Notes: a model not told the origin generated them from the sequence alone. Shown: positions 42,463-51,678, counted from the first letter of the stretch. The stretch is DNA of 64,000 nt from Achromobacter sp. HZ34 (GCF_002209485.1 NZ_NJIX01000001.1:310001-374000); one strand, 5' to 3'. Numbers and translations: made by a program.

Positions 42463-43140
42463 ATGAACGCAGGTTTTCAGGTTCTCAAACGCAAGCGTGC
42501 CGTCGATGCAGAAACGACGGCCAAGTTCGCCGCATTGCCGGTGGCCAATATCAGCGATGCCATGAATCGCGTTGTCGCCGGCGGTCCGCGCTTGCGCCCC
42601 TTGCACAAGGGCGGCGTGCTGGCAGGGCCCGCGCTGACCGTCAAGGTGCGCCCGGGTGACAACCTGATGATCCACATGGCGCTGAACATGGCGGTGGAAG
42701 GCGACGTCATCGTGGTCGATGCGGGCGGCGACCTGACCAATGCCCTGATCGGCGAACGCATGATCGCCTATTGCGTGGCGAAGAAGTTTGCCGGCATCAT
42801 CATCAACGGTTCCGTGCGCGACCTGGCGTGGATCCGCGAGCACGACTTCCCCGTGTACGCGGCGGGTGTCACGCACCGCGGCCCCTACAAGGACGGCCCG
42901 GGCGAGATCAACGTGCCGGTGGCCTTCGATGGCCTGGTCATCGAGCCGGGCGACCTGGTGGTCGGCGATGACGATGGCCTGCTGTGCATTGCCTACGATG
43001 CGACCAAGGAAGTGCTGGTGAAGGCGCAGGCCAAGCACAAGCAGGAAACCGACACCTTCGCCGACATCGGCAAGGGCGACAACAATCGCGCGTACTACGA
43101 GAAGCAGTTGCGCGACAAGGGTTGCTACTTCGAAGAGTGA
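42463..43140 (+). CDS. RraA-family aldolase, probable 4-carboxy-4-hydroxy-2-oxoadipate aldolase (LigK/ProA-like)
   Basis: 225 residues with an AGGAAGGAG ribosome-binding site. The RraA/HMG-aldolase signatures are visible: ISDAMN, GDVIVVDAGGD (about 85-95) and GIIINGSVRDLAWI (about 109-122), whose Arg and Asp bind pyruvate and metal. Aldolases of this family split 4-carboxy-4-hydroxy-2-oxoadipate to pyruvate and oxaloacetate. Placement straight after LigJ fits that step better than the RNase E inhibitor role of true RraA, which lacks the longer C-terminal helix seen here (about 185-225). Confidence 0.87.
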   Translation: MNAGFQVLKRKRAVDAETTAKFAALPVANISDAMNRVVAGGPRLRPLHKGGVLAGPALTVKVRPGDNLMIHMALNMAVEGDVIVVDAGGDLTNALIGERMIAYCVAKKFAGIIINGSVRDLAWIREHDFPVYAAGVTHRGPYKDGPGEINVPVAFDGLVIEPGDLVVGDDDGLLCIAYDATKEVLVKAQAKHKQETDTFADIGKGDNNRAYYEKQLRDKGCYFEE

Positions 43141-43189
43141 TACGGCGGGGCGCCGCCGCGCCAGCGGTTGCGCCCGGGCTCGTACCCAG

Positions 43190-43212
43190 CGCCGCGCCTA
43201 TGCGCGGCGTTT
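43190..43212 (-). terminator. Hairpin overlapping the MFS stop codon
   Basis: CGCCGCGC-CTAT-GCGCGGCG is a perfect 8-bp stem followed on the plus strand by TTT, so it may end transcription from the aldolase side; it overlaps the last codons and stop (43198-43200) of the minus-strand MFS gene. Weak T-tract. Confidence 0.35.
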
Positions 43213-44400
43213 CAGCGCCTGGGCAAAGAAAGCGCCCAGCAGGGGTAGCAGCACGGCCGTGCCGCCGAACAGCCAGTGCGCATCCACGCGCTGCACCAGG
43301 GCGGCGACCGTCGCCACGCCGGCGGACTGGCCCAGGAACAGGCAGCAGGCGAACAGCGCTACCGCCGTGCCCCGGCGCGCCGGCGCCATTTGCGTGGCAT
43401 TGGTCTGCAGCGTGCTGTGGATCAGGTAGTAGCCGAAGCCGCTCAGCAGGCTGCCCACCGCGCACCACGTCCATGCCGGACCCAGCGCATACAGCGCGCA
43501 CGCAATCATCAGCACCAGGCCGCCCGCCGCCACCAGCCCTGTTTCGCCCAGGCTGTCGATGAGCTTGCGCGAAACCACCACATAGCCGATGCCGCCCACG
43601 GCGAACAGGCCGCCGATGGCGCCCGAGGCCGTCGGGCCCAGGCCGAAGCGCTGCTGTACATAGGTGGGCAGAAAGGCCAGCACGCCGAACACCAGCGCGC
43701 CTTCCAGGAATACGGTAAGCAGGACCGTGCGCGCCCAGGGGTAGGCCAGCACGTCGCGGATGGGGGCCAGGAATCCGGGCGCCAGTGCCTGCGGCGCGCC
43801 GGAGCCGGCGGGCGCCAGCCGTATCAGCAGCAGGCCGGCGGCCAGGTAGATGGCGGCCAGCATGGCGAAGGCGGCGCGCCAGCCTATGGTGTCGGCGAAC
43901 ACGCCTCCGATCAGCTGGCCCGCGGCCATGCCGATGATGGTGCCGGTGATGAAGCGTGCCAGGGTGGCCTGGCGCTGGGCGTAATCGACGTTGTCGCCGA
44001 TCCAGGCCATGGCCAGCGGAATGATGCCCGCGCCGGCGGCGCCGGAGAGAAACCGCGCGACCAGCATGCCGTTCAGGCTGGGCGCCAGCGCCGCGCCCAG
44101 GCTGCCCACCGCGCAAAGAAATGCCGCTGCCGTCACCGTACGGTACTTGCCGTAGCGGTCACCCAGCGGACCGAACAGGAACTGGAACACCCCATAGGCC
44201 ACGGCGAATATCGTCACCACCCCAGCCGCCTCGCCCGTACTGGTGCCATACTCCAGCGACAACTGCGGCAACAGGGGATCGCAAATCCGGAACGCGCACG
44301 CGCTGGCAAAGGCGGCAATCGCCAGGACCAGGATGATGCGGTGCGGGACAGGAGCGGAAGTGGCGGATTCGTTTGCGGAAGGAGAAGGTGCGGCGCTCAT
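43198..44400 (-). CDS. Major facilitator superfamily transporter
   Basis: 400 residues from the ATG at 44400; a TTG nine bases upstream is a less likely start. Twelve hydrophobic segments are suggested by the spacing of helices. MFS motif A between helices 2 and 3 reads GPLGDRYGKYRT (about 75-85). A Ser/Pro-rich N-terminal tail of ~20 residues precedes helix 1. The family resembles arabinose-efflux/multidrug-type carriers; direction and substrate are unknown. It converges on the aldolase gene, and a link to the aromatic-acid genes is only positional. Confidence 0.88.
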   Translation of the reverse strand: MSAAPSPSANESATSAPVPHRIILVLAIAAFASACAFRICDPLLPQLSLEYGTSTGEAAGVVTIFAVAYGVFQFLFGPLGDRYGKYRTVTAAAFLCAVGSLGAALAPSLNGMLVARFLSGAAGAGIIPLAMAWIGDNVDYAQRQATLARFITGTIIGMAAGQLIGGVFADTIGWRAAFAMLAAIYLAAGLLLIRLAPAGSGAPQALAPGFLAPIRDVLAYPWARTVLLTVFLEGALVFGVLAFLPTYVQQRFGLGPTASGAIGGLFAVGGIGYVVVSRKLIDSLGETGLVAAGGLVLMIACALYALGPAWTWCAVGSLLSGFGYYLIHSTLQTNATQMAPARRGTAVALFACCLFLGQSAGVATVAALVQRVDAHWLFGGTAVLLPLLGAFFAQALKRRA

Positions 44401-44729
44401 GGCGGGCAATCATAGCTTGCGTTGCCCTGAACAAAAAGTCCGGCCCGCGTAGGTGAGGCATTGGATTGGACCGGGAGCCGATGAAATATCGTCGCGCGCT
44501 ACCGATCAATAATTAACAATTCAATACATAAATCGCACAAAATAACTCTCAATATTTCGATATTGGGTAGAGTTGCTCATCTTCTGAATGTGCTTTGCCA
44601 AGTGCTTTTCGGTCTGACTGCTGGTTGGCGTCTGTTCCCCATTCGAGAGCAGGCAATTCGTTAATTCGAGCTTGCGGCGGTGACTTTGGGTATGCGACGA
44701 GCCGCCAGTTCCATCGGGAGCATCATCCT
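44401..44729. other. A/T-rich regulatory region upstream of the DUF1254 pair
   Basis: 329 bp with a pronounced A/T-rich block (about 44500-44590) against the G/C-rich background. It holds the perfect inverted repeat CAATAT-TTCG-ATATTG (44550-44565). No gene is credible here; open frames before 44730 lack codon bias and match nothing. Confidence 0.5.
44550..44565. promoter_or_regulatory. Perfect A/T-rich inverted repeat
   Basis: CAATAT-TTCG-ATATTG, centred about 170 bp before the first DUF1254 start, in the only strongly A/T-rich DNA nearby. A candidate regulator-binding site or a small hairpin with a UUCG loop. Confidence 0.4.
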
Positions 44730-46052
44730 ATGCATGTGAACCGACGAGCGGTGCTTGGCCTCATGGCGGCCGCCGCGCTTCCTGGCCGCTGGGCCCTTGC
44801 CTCGAGCGCCAGGACGGATGATGGCGTCATCGAGCAGGCTTATCTCTATTTGCTCGGCCGGATGCTGGTCTTGCGGCAAGAGCATATCGACCGCGCCAAG
44901 CCTTCGTTTGCCTATAACCAGATCAACTACAACCCGCTGGGCTCGGCGGATTTCGTCAATCCCAACTTCGACGTGGCATACCTTGAAGCCTGGATCGCGG
45001 TGGATGATCGAACGCCCGTCCTGCTGACCGTGCCACGGATCACCGGACGCTACTACACGGCCCAGATCCTGGACGAATGGGGCGAGGTCATCGCCAACAT
45101 CAACGAACGCACGTTCGCGTCCCAGCCTTCTGGAAGCTATGCACTCGTCGCGCCCGGCTGGCGCGACGACTTGCCCGCTGGTGTCGCGCGGATAGAACTG
45201 CATTCCCGCAAGGCCAAACTGCTTGGCCGTGTGGAGCTGAAGGACGACCCGGACGGGGCAATCAAGCTGCAGCAGGCGTTTGCGCTTGGCGCGCTGGGCA
45301 GGCCGGTGGTTTTTCCCGCTCCTGTCGTGCCTTCCTTCAACAACCAGGACCTGCTGGGCGCGGAGATATTCGACGACGTCGACGCGCGCATCGACAGCGC
45401 GTTCGATGTATCGCCCGTCGCCGCGCAAATGCAGCAGCAAGTGCGCGCGGTAGCCGAGTATGTCGCGTCGTCTGCCCAGGCCCGAGCCGCCGTGGATAAG
45501 CTGTTGCGTGAACAGGTCGTGCCCCGGTTCATCGAATACGCTTTCACCAAGAGCGCGCCTTATCGCAATCACTGGGTGGGCGGGGGCGCCACCGGGAACT
45601 ACGGCAGCGACTATTTGCTGAGGACCGTCGTCAATTACGCCGGCATCTGGGCCAATACCAGCGGCGAGGCGGTCTATTTCGGGGCGACGCGCGACGCCAA
45701 CGAGGCCCCGCTCAATGGCTCGAACAGCTATGTCATGCATTTCCCCGCCGACCAGCTACCGCAATCCGCGGTCGATGCCTATTGGTCGGTCATTCTCGTG
45801 AGCGTGCCTGATTACCGAGTCGTGCCCAACGATCTGAAGCGCTACAACTTCAACAACCATTCGAATCTCAAGCTCGAAGCGGATGGTTCCATGAAAATCG
45901 TGATCGGCCCGAAGGCAGTGGCTGGCGTCGCTGAATCGAACTGGCTGCCCGCCCCGCCGGGCAAGCCGTTTTCGCTGACGTTCCGCATGTACGTTCCCAA
46001 GGATGCGGTCAAGACCGGGGCCTGGGCGCCGCCTGCCGTGACGCCGCTGTAA
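44730..46052 (+). CDS. DUF1254/DUF1214-domain exported protein
   Basis: 440 residues from the ATG at 44730 with GGGAG upstream. The N-terminus NRRAVLGLMAAAAL has a twin-arginine pair and a hydrophobic core, so Tat export is possible. The DUF1254 domain (about 30-170) includes NYNPLGSADFVNPNFDVAYLEAW, followed by the DUF1214 domain (about 320-430) with TYWSV-like YWSVILVS and a terminal PPGKPFSLTFRMY block. DUF1254 proteins are widespread, often paired, exported or periplasmic, and have no agreed function. The second copy starts 35 bp after it. Confidence 0.9.
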   Translation: MHVNRRAVLGLMAAAALPGRWALASSARTDDGVIEQAYLYLLGRMLVLRQEHIDRAKPSFAYNQINYNPLGSADFVNPNFDVAYLEAWIAVDDRTPVLLTVPRITGRYYTAQILDEWGEVIANINERTFASQPSGSYALVAPGWRDDLPAGVARIELHSRKAKLLGRVELKDDPDGAIKLQQAFALGALGRPVVFPAPVVPSFNNQDLLGAEIFDDVDARIDSAFDVSPVAAQMQQQVRAVAEYVASSAQARAAVDKLLREQVVPRFIEYAFTKSAPYRNHWVGGGATGNYGSDYLLRTVVNYAGIWANTSGEAVYFGATRDANEAPLNGSNSYVMHFPADQLPQSAVDAYWSVILVSVPDYRVVPNDLKRYNFNNHSNLKLEADGSMKIVIGPKAVAGVAESNWLPAPPGKPFSLTFRMYVPKDAVKTGAWAPPAVTPL

Positions 46053-46086
46053 TCCCACCGTAACGCTCCCATCGTCGAGGTCTTTC

Positions 46087-47535
46087 ATGAAAGTCCGCTA
46101 CGTATTGCTTGCGCTGGCATGCATTGCCCAGGCTCATGCTCAGGCCCCGGCACCGGCCGCATACCGTTTCGATCACGGCTATCCCACGCCCGCCACTTCG
46201 AAGCAGGTGCGCGCCGACCAGGACCTGCAGCGCGCGCTCGTTGCCTACCGCTACTGGTATCCCACGGTGTCGGTGGAAGGGATATTCAACGGCAACCGGG
46301 TCGTGGGTATCCAGGATGGACAGCAGTGGGGGATTGCTGCCACAGGTCCGCGCCAGGTCGGTTTCACCTTGAATTCGGACACGCCGTATGGGTCTGCCGC
46401 GCTCGACCTTGCCCAAGGGCCGGTGGTCATCGAGTTGCCGCCCGGGCCCTACATCGGCCTGGTCAACGATCACAACCAGGGATGGGTGCAGGATCTGGGC
46501 CTGCCGGGGCCCGATGCCGGCAAGGGCGGCAAGCATCTGGTGCTGCCACCCGGCTATGCCGGGTCGGTGCCGCCGGGGTACTACGTCGGCCGCTCTCCGT
46601 CCAACAAGAACCTGCTGGCGATCCGCTCGTTGCCCGTCGGCGGGGACGTTCCCAAGGCGCTGGAAGCGTTGCGTGCCGTGAAGATATACACCTTGGGCCC
46701 GGATGGCCAGCCCGGTGCCGCGCTGGTCCCCGTCGACACCTCGGCGATGAAGCTGGACAGTTCGTCATTGAAATGGGAGGACAACTTCCAGTTCTGGGAA
46801 GTGCTCGACCGTGTGATCCAGCAGGAGCCGCTGGATCCCCGGGCACGCGCCATGTACGGGCTGCTGGCCGAACTGGGTATCGAGAAAGGCAAGCCTTTCA
46901 AGCCGGACATGAGGCTGCGCGAAACGCTTACCCGGGCCGCTCGCCTGGGCCGCGACCAGATGCTGGTGGCGGCATTCGACAGCGACCGGCCGGATCGGCG
47001 CGCATGGCCCGACCGCCAATGGGAATGGGCAGGCCTGGTGCCCGGCAGCGCGCAGTTCGAGACGCCGGCGGGTGTGGACCTGGATGCGCGCGACCGCTGG
47101 TTTGCGCAGGCGATCGTCACTTCGCCTGCGATGTTCCGCCGCGACCCGGGGGCGGGCTCGCTGTATTGGTTAGGCGCGCGCGACGCCAAAGGCGCCTATC
47201 TGGACGGCGGCAGGCAATACACATTGAGCGTGCCGCAGCCGGTGCCGGGCAAGTTGTTCTGGTCGGTCACGGTCTATGACAGCAAGACCCGCTCGCAGGT
47301 GCAGACCAGGCAGGACAAGGCCGCGTTGCGATCGCTGTTCGAGCTGAAGGACGTGGATACCTCGCAACCCTTGACGCTCTATTTCGGCCCCAAACCGCCC
47401 ACGGGACAGGAGAATCGCTGGATCCAGACCAACCCGGGCCAGGGTTGGTTCGCGTACATCCGCATCTACGGCCCGGAAGCAGCCGCCTTCGACAAGAGCT
47501 GGAAACCGGGTGACTTCGTATTGCAGCCACGCTGA
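46087..47535 (+). CDS. DUF1254/DUF1214-domain exported protein, second copy
   Basis: 482 residues with a short Sec signal peptide (about 1-18, ending AHA-Q) and a GAGG ribosome-binding site. DUF1254 block: RYWYPTVSVEGIFNGNRV (about 55-72) and FTLNSDTPYGSAALDL; DUF1214 block near the end with FWSVTVYDSKTRSQV and a final LYFGPKPPTGQENRWIQT segment. Only distantly similar to the preceding copy, so the pair is not a recent duplication. Likely periplasmic, co-transcribed with its neighbour. Confidence 0.9.
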   Translation: MKVRYVLLALACIAQAHAQAPAPAAYRFDHGYPTPATSKQVRADQDLQRALVAYRYWYPTVSVEGIFNGNRVVGIQDGQQWGIAATGPRQVGFTLNSDTPYGSAALDLAQGPVVIELPPGPYIGLVNDHNQGWVQDLGLPGPDAGKGGKHLVLPPGYAGSVPPGYYVGRSPSNKNLLAIRSLPVGGDVPKALEALRAVKIYTLGPDGQPGAALVPVDTSAMKLDSSSLKWEDNFQFWEVLDRVIQQEPLDPRARAMYGLLAELGIEKGKPFKPDMRLRETLTRAARLGRDQMLVAAFDSDRPDRRAWPDRQWEWAGLVPGSAQFETPAGVDLDARDRWFAQAIVTSPAMFRRDPGAGSLYWLGARDAKGAYLDGGRQYTLSVPQPVPGKLFWSVTVYDSKTRSQVQTRQDKAALRSLFELKDVDTSQPLTLYFGPKPPTGQENRWIQTNPGQGWFAYIRIYGPEAAAFDKSWKPGDFVLQPR

Positions 47536-47662
47536 AAGCGGCGACGTCTCTTTTCTTGCAGCGCTCCTTTTTCCAAGGCAGAACGATCTCTTTTAGCGGA
47601 CGTCCTTATCTTGAAAACAGGAAGAATTCCCGCGCGGGCATGACGTCTTGCAGGGGCGCGGT

Positions 47663-48313
47663 CTAGGCCACCATCACCCCGCGTGCGCGCAAGCTGCGGC
47701 GGCCGGCGCGCAGGACTTCCAGCAGGCGGTCGCGGCTTTCGCGCACGTGGGCCTGGACCAGGGCGACGGCCCGTTCGGCGTCGCCGCCGCGCAAGGCGGA
47801 CAGCACCGCCCGGTGCTCGGCCCAGCCATGGCCGATGGGATCGCTTTCCAGCCAACGCGTGCGCGCCAGCCGGTTCATGGCATCGGCGACGCCGCGGCTG
47901 ATGAATTCATTGCCGGACAATTGCGCCAGGCGCACATGGAATTCCAGGCCGATGCGATGGGTTTCCTCGGCGCTGGCCGCTTCGCCACAGTCATCGAGCA
48001 GGGCTTCGATATCGTCCAGGCCGGCATGATCCAGGTCGGCCACGGTCAGCCGCATGGCAGCCACTTCCAGCACTTCCCGATAGACGAACAACTGTTCGAT
48101 CTCGGCGATGTTGATGGGCGTGACCATCCAGCCGCGCCCCTCGCGACAGACCAGGCCTTCCGATTCCAGGCGTAGCAGGGCGGCCCGCACGGGCGTACGC
48201 GAGGCGCCCAATTGCGCTTCGGCCCACCGCTCGGTCAGGCGCTCACCAGGACCCAGTTGCATATCCAGGATCATCGCGCGCAGCTGTTTTTCTACTTCCA
48301 GGGATTGGGACAT
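47663..48313 (-). CDS. GntR-family (FCD) regulator, divergent from the efflux gene
   Basis: 216 residues from the ATG at 48313 (MSQSLEVEKQLRAM...); a longer frame back to 48505 would start inside the divergent region and is rejected. Winged helix (about 5-70, with RWAEAQLGASRTPVRAALLRLESEGLV) and an FCD domain (about 75-210). It faces the MdtG-like gene, and the operator-like palindrome downstream of that gene's -10 makes it the probable repressor of it. Confidence 0.87.
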   Translation of the reverse strand: MSQSLEVEKQLRAMILDMQLGPGERLTERWAEAQLGASRTPVRAALLRLESEGLVCREGRGWMVTPINIAEIEQLFVYREVLEVAAMRLTVADLDHAGLDDIEALLDDCGEAASAEETHRIGLEFHVRLAQLSGNEFISRGVADAMNRLARTRWLESDPIGHGWAEHRAVLSALRGGDAERAVALVQAHVRESRDRLLEVLRAGRRSLRARGVMVA

Positions 48314-48361
48314 GGATGCTCCTGCCAAGGCCGAAGCCAGGGAGATAGGTAACGACAACGA

Positions 48362-48412
48362 TTGACAAGCCGCCAGTGGGTGTTTAATGTATCCCAGCTT
48401 GGTATCCCAAGC
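48362..48412 (+). promoter_or_regulatory. Consensus promoter with palindromic operator for the MdtG-like gene
   Basis: TTGACA (48362-48367), a 17-bp spacer and TAATGT (48385-48390) make a near-consensus promoter. Seven bases after the -10 lies the perfect palindrome GCTTGG-TATC-CCAAGC (48397-48412), where a bound repressor would cover the start of transcription. GTATCCCA is also repeated directly (48389-48396 and 48402-48409). Confidence 0.65.
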
Positions 48413-48475
48413 AAATCGCCAACGATATTCAAGTCCTCCCCCCGGGATTTCATCCGCATCCGACCCCTGCATCTC

Positions 48476-49702
48476 ATGGCTTCCGACCCCAATCCACACT
48501 GGCATCGTAATCTTCTCGTCTGCCTGTTCGGCTCGTTCTCAACGCTGGTAGGCATGACGCTGATGCTGCCTTTCCTGCCCCTGTACGTGGAAGAACTAGG
48601 TGTGAAGGACCATGCGGCCATCGTGCAGTGGTCGGGAATCGCCTACGGCGCCACCTTCCTGACGGCGGGCTTCGTCGCGCCGCTGTGGGGACATCTGGGT
48701 GACCGTTACGGCCGCAAGCCCATGCTGATCCGCGCCAGCCTGGGCATGGCCATCTGCATTTCCCTGATCGGCTTCTCCACCAACGTCTGGCAATTGGTCG
48801 CCTTGCGCCTGTTGACGGGCATCGCCGGCGGCTATTCCTCCGGCGCCACCATCCTGGTGGCGGTGCAGACGCCGAAGAACCGTTCTGCCTGGGCCTTGGG
48901 CGTGCTGTCCTCCGGCATCATGGCCGGCAACCTGATCGGGCCGCTGATCGGTGGTTCGTTGCCGCCGTTGATCGGTATCCGCGCCACGTTCTGGCTGTCC
49001 GGCGCGCTGATCTTCATCGCTTTCCTGGCGACCACCTTCCTGGTCAAGGAAGGTAGTCGCCAGGCGGTTGCCGCCAAGGACCGTCCCAAGGGCGGCTGGG
49101 CCCATATCCCCCGCCGCGACGTGGTGCTGACCATGCTGTTCACGGGCATGCTGCTGATGTTCGCCAACATGTCCATCGAACCGATCATCACGGTGTACGT
49201 GAATACGCTGGTGGACGATCCCTCGCGGGTCACGTTCGTGGCGGGCCTGGCGATGTCGGCGGCTGCCCTGGGCAGCATCCTGTCGGCGTCGCGGCTGGGC
49301 CGCCTGGCCGACCGTATCGGCCATGCCTACGTCATCGTGCTGGCCCTGGGCGTGGCGGCCTTGCTGCTGATTCCACAAGCCTTCGTGACCGCCGCCTGGC
49401 AACTGGTGCTGTTGCGCTTCCTCATGGGCCTGGCCTTGGGCGGCCTGCTGCCTTGCATCGCCGCAGTGGTGCGGCACAACGTGCCGGACCATTTTGTCGG
49501 CAGCATCATGGGCTGGTCGGTGTCCTCGCAATATGTGGGGCAGGTGGCCGGCCCCTTGATGGGCGGGTACGTCGGCGGCCATTACGGCATGCCGGCCGTA
49601 TTCCTCGGCACCAGCGTGTTGCTGATGCTGGGCGCGCTGGGTTCCTGGCGGGTCGCCGGCGCCACCGTCCGCAAGGCCGGCAAGACCGCGGCCGCGGAGT
49701 AA
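48476..49702 (+). CDS. MdtG-like MFS multidrug efflux transporter
   Basis: 408 residues from the ATG at 48476; a longer frame from 48362 includes the promoter and is rejected. It follows E. coli MdtG closely in pattern: HWHRNLLVCLFGSF at the start, MLPFLPLYVEELGV, then PLWGHLGDRYGRKPML (motif A) and LRLLTGIAGGYSSGATILVA. About twelve membrane helices. A proton-driven exporter of drugs or metabolites is likely. Regulated by the divergent GntR protein by position. Confidence 0.92.
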   Translation: MASDPNPHWHRNLLVCLFGSFSTLVGMTLMLPFLPLYVEELGVKDHAAIVQWSGIAYGATFLTAGFVAPLWGHLGDRYGRKPMLIRASLGMAICISLIGFSTNVWQLVALRLLTGIAGGYSSGATILVAVQTPKNRSAWALGVLSSGIMAGNLIGPLIGGSLPPLIGIRATFWLSGALIFIAFLATTFLVKEGSRQAVAAKDRPKGGWAHIPRRDVVLTMLFTGMLLMFANMSIEPIITVYVNTLVDDPSRVTFVAGLAMSAAALGSILSASRLGRLADRIGHAYVIVLALGVAALLLIPQAFVTAAWQLVLLRFLMGLALGGLLPCIAAVVRHNVPDHFVGSIMGWSVSSQYVGQVAGPLMGGYVGGHYGMPAVFLGTSVLLMLGALGSWRVAGATVRKAGKTAAAE

Positions 49703-49724
49703 GCGCGGCGGCGGCTGACTCCTT

Positions 49725-50387
49725 TTAGTCGTCGGCGGGCCTGGGCAGGGGAAAGAAATCGCGGTAGGGCCGCGCGTCTCCCACGCAGCGGGCATAGGAC
49801 GGCCATTCGAGCAGGCGCTTGCGGTAGGCCTGGATATTCGGATGACGGTCGTCTATGGGATGGACCCAGTGCGAATAGAACAGGAAGGGCGCGGCGGCGC
49901 AGTCGGCCAGGGTGCGGGTAGCGCCGGCTGCCCATTCGCGCCCCGCCATGTGCTGCTCCAGCCAGCCGTAGGCCCGGTCCAGCATGTCGTGCGCCTCGTC
50001 CACGCCATAGGCATCGCGCAGCGCGGGATCGGGGCGCAGGGCATCGAATACGATCTTCTGCACGGGCGTGGAAATGTAGTTGTCGAAGAATCGGTCCAGC
50101 CAGCGCACTTCCAGCGCGGCACGCGCGTCGGCGGGGATCAGCTGGACCGGGCCGGGGTGATAGGTCTGCAGATGTTCGACGATGCAGGTCGCTTCCATGA
50201 CCTGCTGGTCACCGTCGACCAGCAGGGGAAAACGCTTCATGGGCCACAGCGACGCCAGTTCTTCATAGCAGGGCGAGCCGGGGCCCGCGACTTCGCAGGC
50301 CTCGAAGCCGATGCCGTTCTCGTAGAGCGCCAGCAGCGCCTTGTGGCAGTAGGAAGAAAACGGGTGGTAGAAGAGTCGCAAGGCCAT
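49725..50387 (-). CDS. Glutathione S-transferase family protein
   Basis: 220 residues. The thioredoxin-like N-terminal domain (about 1-78) has YHPFSSYCHKALLALYENGI with the likely catalytic Ser, and the glutathione-binding PLLVDGDQQVMEATCIVEHL (about 56-75, Glu-Ala in place of the usual Glu-Ser). The C-terminal helical domain spans about 90-215. Convergent with the MdtG-like gene, 22 bp away. Confidence 0.9.
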   Translation of the reverse strand: MALRLFYHPFSSYCHKALLALYENGIGFEACEVAGPGSPCYEELASLWPMKRFPLLVDGDQQVMEATCIVEHLQTYHPGPVQLIPADARAALEVRWLDRFFDNYISTPVQKIVFDALRPDPALRDAYGVDEAHDMLDRAYGWLEQHMAGREWAAGATRTLADCAAAPFLFYSHWVHPIDDRHPNIQAYRKRLLEWPSYARCVGDARPYRDFFPLPRPADD

Positions 50388-50584
50388 AGCGGTTTCCTTT
50401 GAGGGGGAGGGGCGACAGATGCCTGGGTCTTGTACTCACGACGAATGAGCGCCCTGGTTTTCGACATCAGGGCGAACGTCAGGCGAAGGGGGCGTTTGAG
50501 GCAGGGCCGCGGCAAGCGAACAGCAAGCAGCCGGCGAGCCCTGGCGCTGCGGGCTCGCGTGGGCCGACTGCGTAGGCGGTAGGC

Positions 50585-51571
50585 TCAGGCCGCCGCGCGG
50601 CTCACCCCGTACCGATCATCGGGCCGGGGCACGTCGGTCGTTCCCGGCAACGCGTTGTCGGCGATCAGGCGTGTCAGCAGCGGCCACAGCTGGCGTGGCA
50701 AGTCATGTCCCATGCCGGCGATCAGGTGAAACGCCGCGCCCGGTATGGCGCGCGCCACCGCGCGGCCCGCCGCCGGCGGCAGCATGCGGTCCTTGGCGCC
50801 ATGGATGACACAGGTGCGTGCCTGGATGCGTTGCGCATAGCGGCGCAGGTCGCCCGTGCCCAGTAGCGCCATCAGCTGGCGCCGCGCGCCGCCGCCGTCG
50901 ATGCCGCGTTCTCCCAGGCGATCGATCAGCGCATCCATCTCCGCCTCGTCGACCGGGTAGGCCGCCGAGCCCAGGGCCTGGAACAGCGCTTTGACATGGG
51001 CCTTCTGTCCGTGCAGGCCGGTTTCCGGCCGTGGCTTGCGCAGCAGCCGCCACAACAGGCTGGGCGCGGTGGGCGGCAGCAGGGGCTGGCAGGTGCTTGA
51101 AAAGATGATGCCCAACGACGCCACGCGCGCAGGGTAGCGTGCAGCGAAAACCTGGGCGATCATGCCCCCCATGGAGCCGCCCACGACGTGCGCCTGCGTC
51201 AGGCCCAGGCCATCGAGCAGGGCGGCGGCGTCGTCCGCCATGTCCTCCAGGGTATAGGGCACCTTGCTTTGCATGCCGAGTTGCGCCCGGGCGATCAGCC
51301 ACCACAAGTTGGGCGTAGGGGTCAGGCTGCGTACGCGTCCCGACAGGCCGATATCCCGATTGTCGTAGCGGATGACCCGGAAGCCGGCCTCGACCAGCCG
51401 CCTGCAGAAACCATCGGGCCACAACAGCATCTGTGCGCCCAATCCCATGATCAGAAGCAAGGGTGGGGCATGCGGATCGCCCCAGTCTTCGTAAGCCAGC
51501 CGCACGTGCGGCGCATCGATCTGGCCGCGCCGGATCGGTGTGCCCACGGCGTCGAAGTGGTGTGCATTCAT
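50585..51571 (-). CDS. Alpha/beta hydrolase (serine hydrolase)
   Basis: 328 residues from the ATG at 51571. The N-terminal oxyanion loop LLIMGLGAQMLLW, the nucleophile elbow GGSMGGM (about 128-134, Ser131) and a C-terminal GMGHDLP (base His, about 290) follow the classical order. The acid Asp is probably in GAKDRMLP. Resembles carboxylesterase/haloperoxidase-like hydrolases; substrate unknown. The gap to the GST gene (50388-50584) shows no feature. Confidence 0.88.
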   Translation of the reverse strand: MNAHHFDAVGTPIRRGQIDAPHVRLAYEDWGDPHAPPLLLIMGLGAQMLLWPDGFCRRLVEAGFRVIRYDNRDIGLSGRVRSLTPTPNLWWLIARAQLGMQSKVPYTLEDMADDAAALLDGLGLTQAHVVGGSMGGMIAQVFAARYPARVASLGIIFSSTCQPLLPPTAPSLLWRLLRKPRPETGLHGQKAHVKALFQALGSAAYPVDEAEMDALIDRLGERGIDGGGARRQLMALLGTGDLRRYAQRIQARTCVIHGAKDRMLPPAAGRAVARAIPGAAFHLIAGMGHDLPRQLWPLLTRLIADNALPGTTDVPRPDDRYGVSRAAA

Positions 51572-51678
51572 GTCGGCATGATCCTCGCGATAGGCACGAC
51601 GAAGCGGCCGCCGCGGCGCACGGAACGCCACCGCGCGCGACCGGTTGTCGAGTTTACGCGTCCGACACCGCCCCGTCG

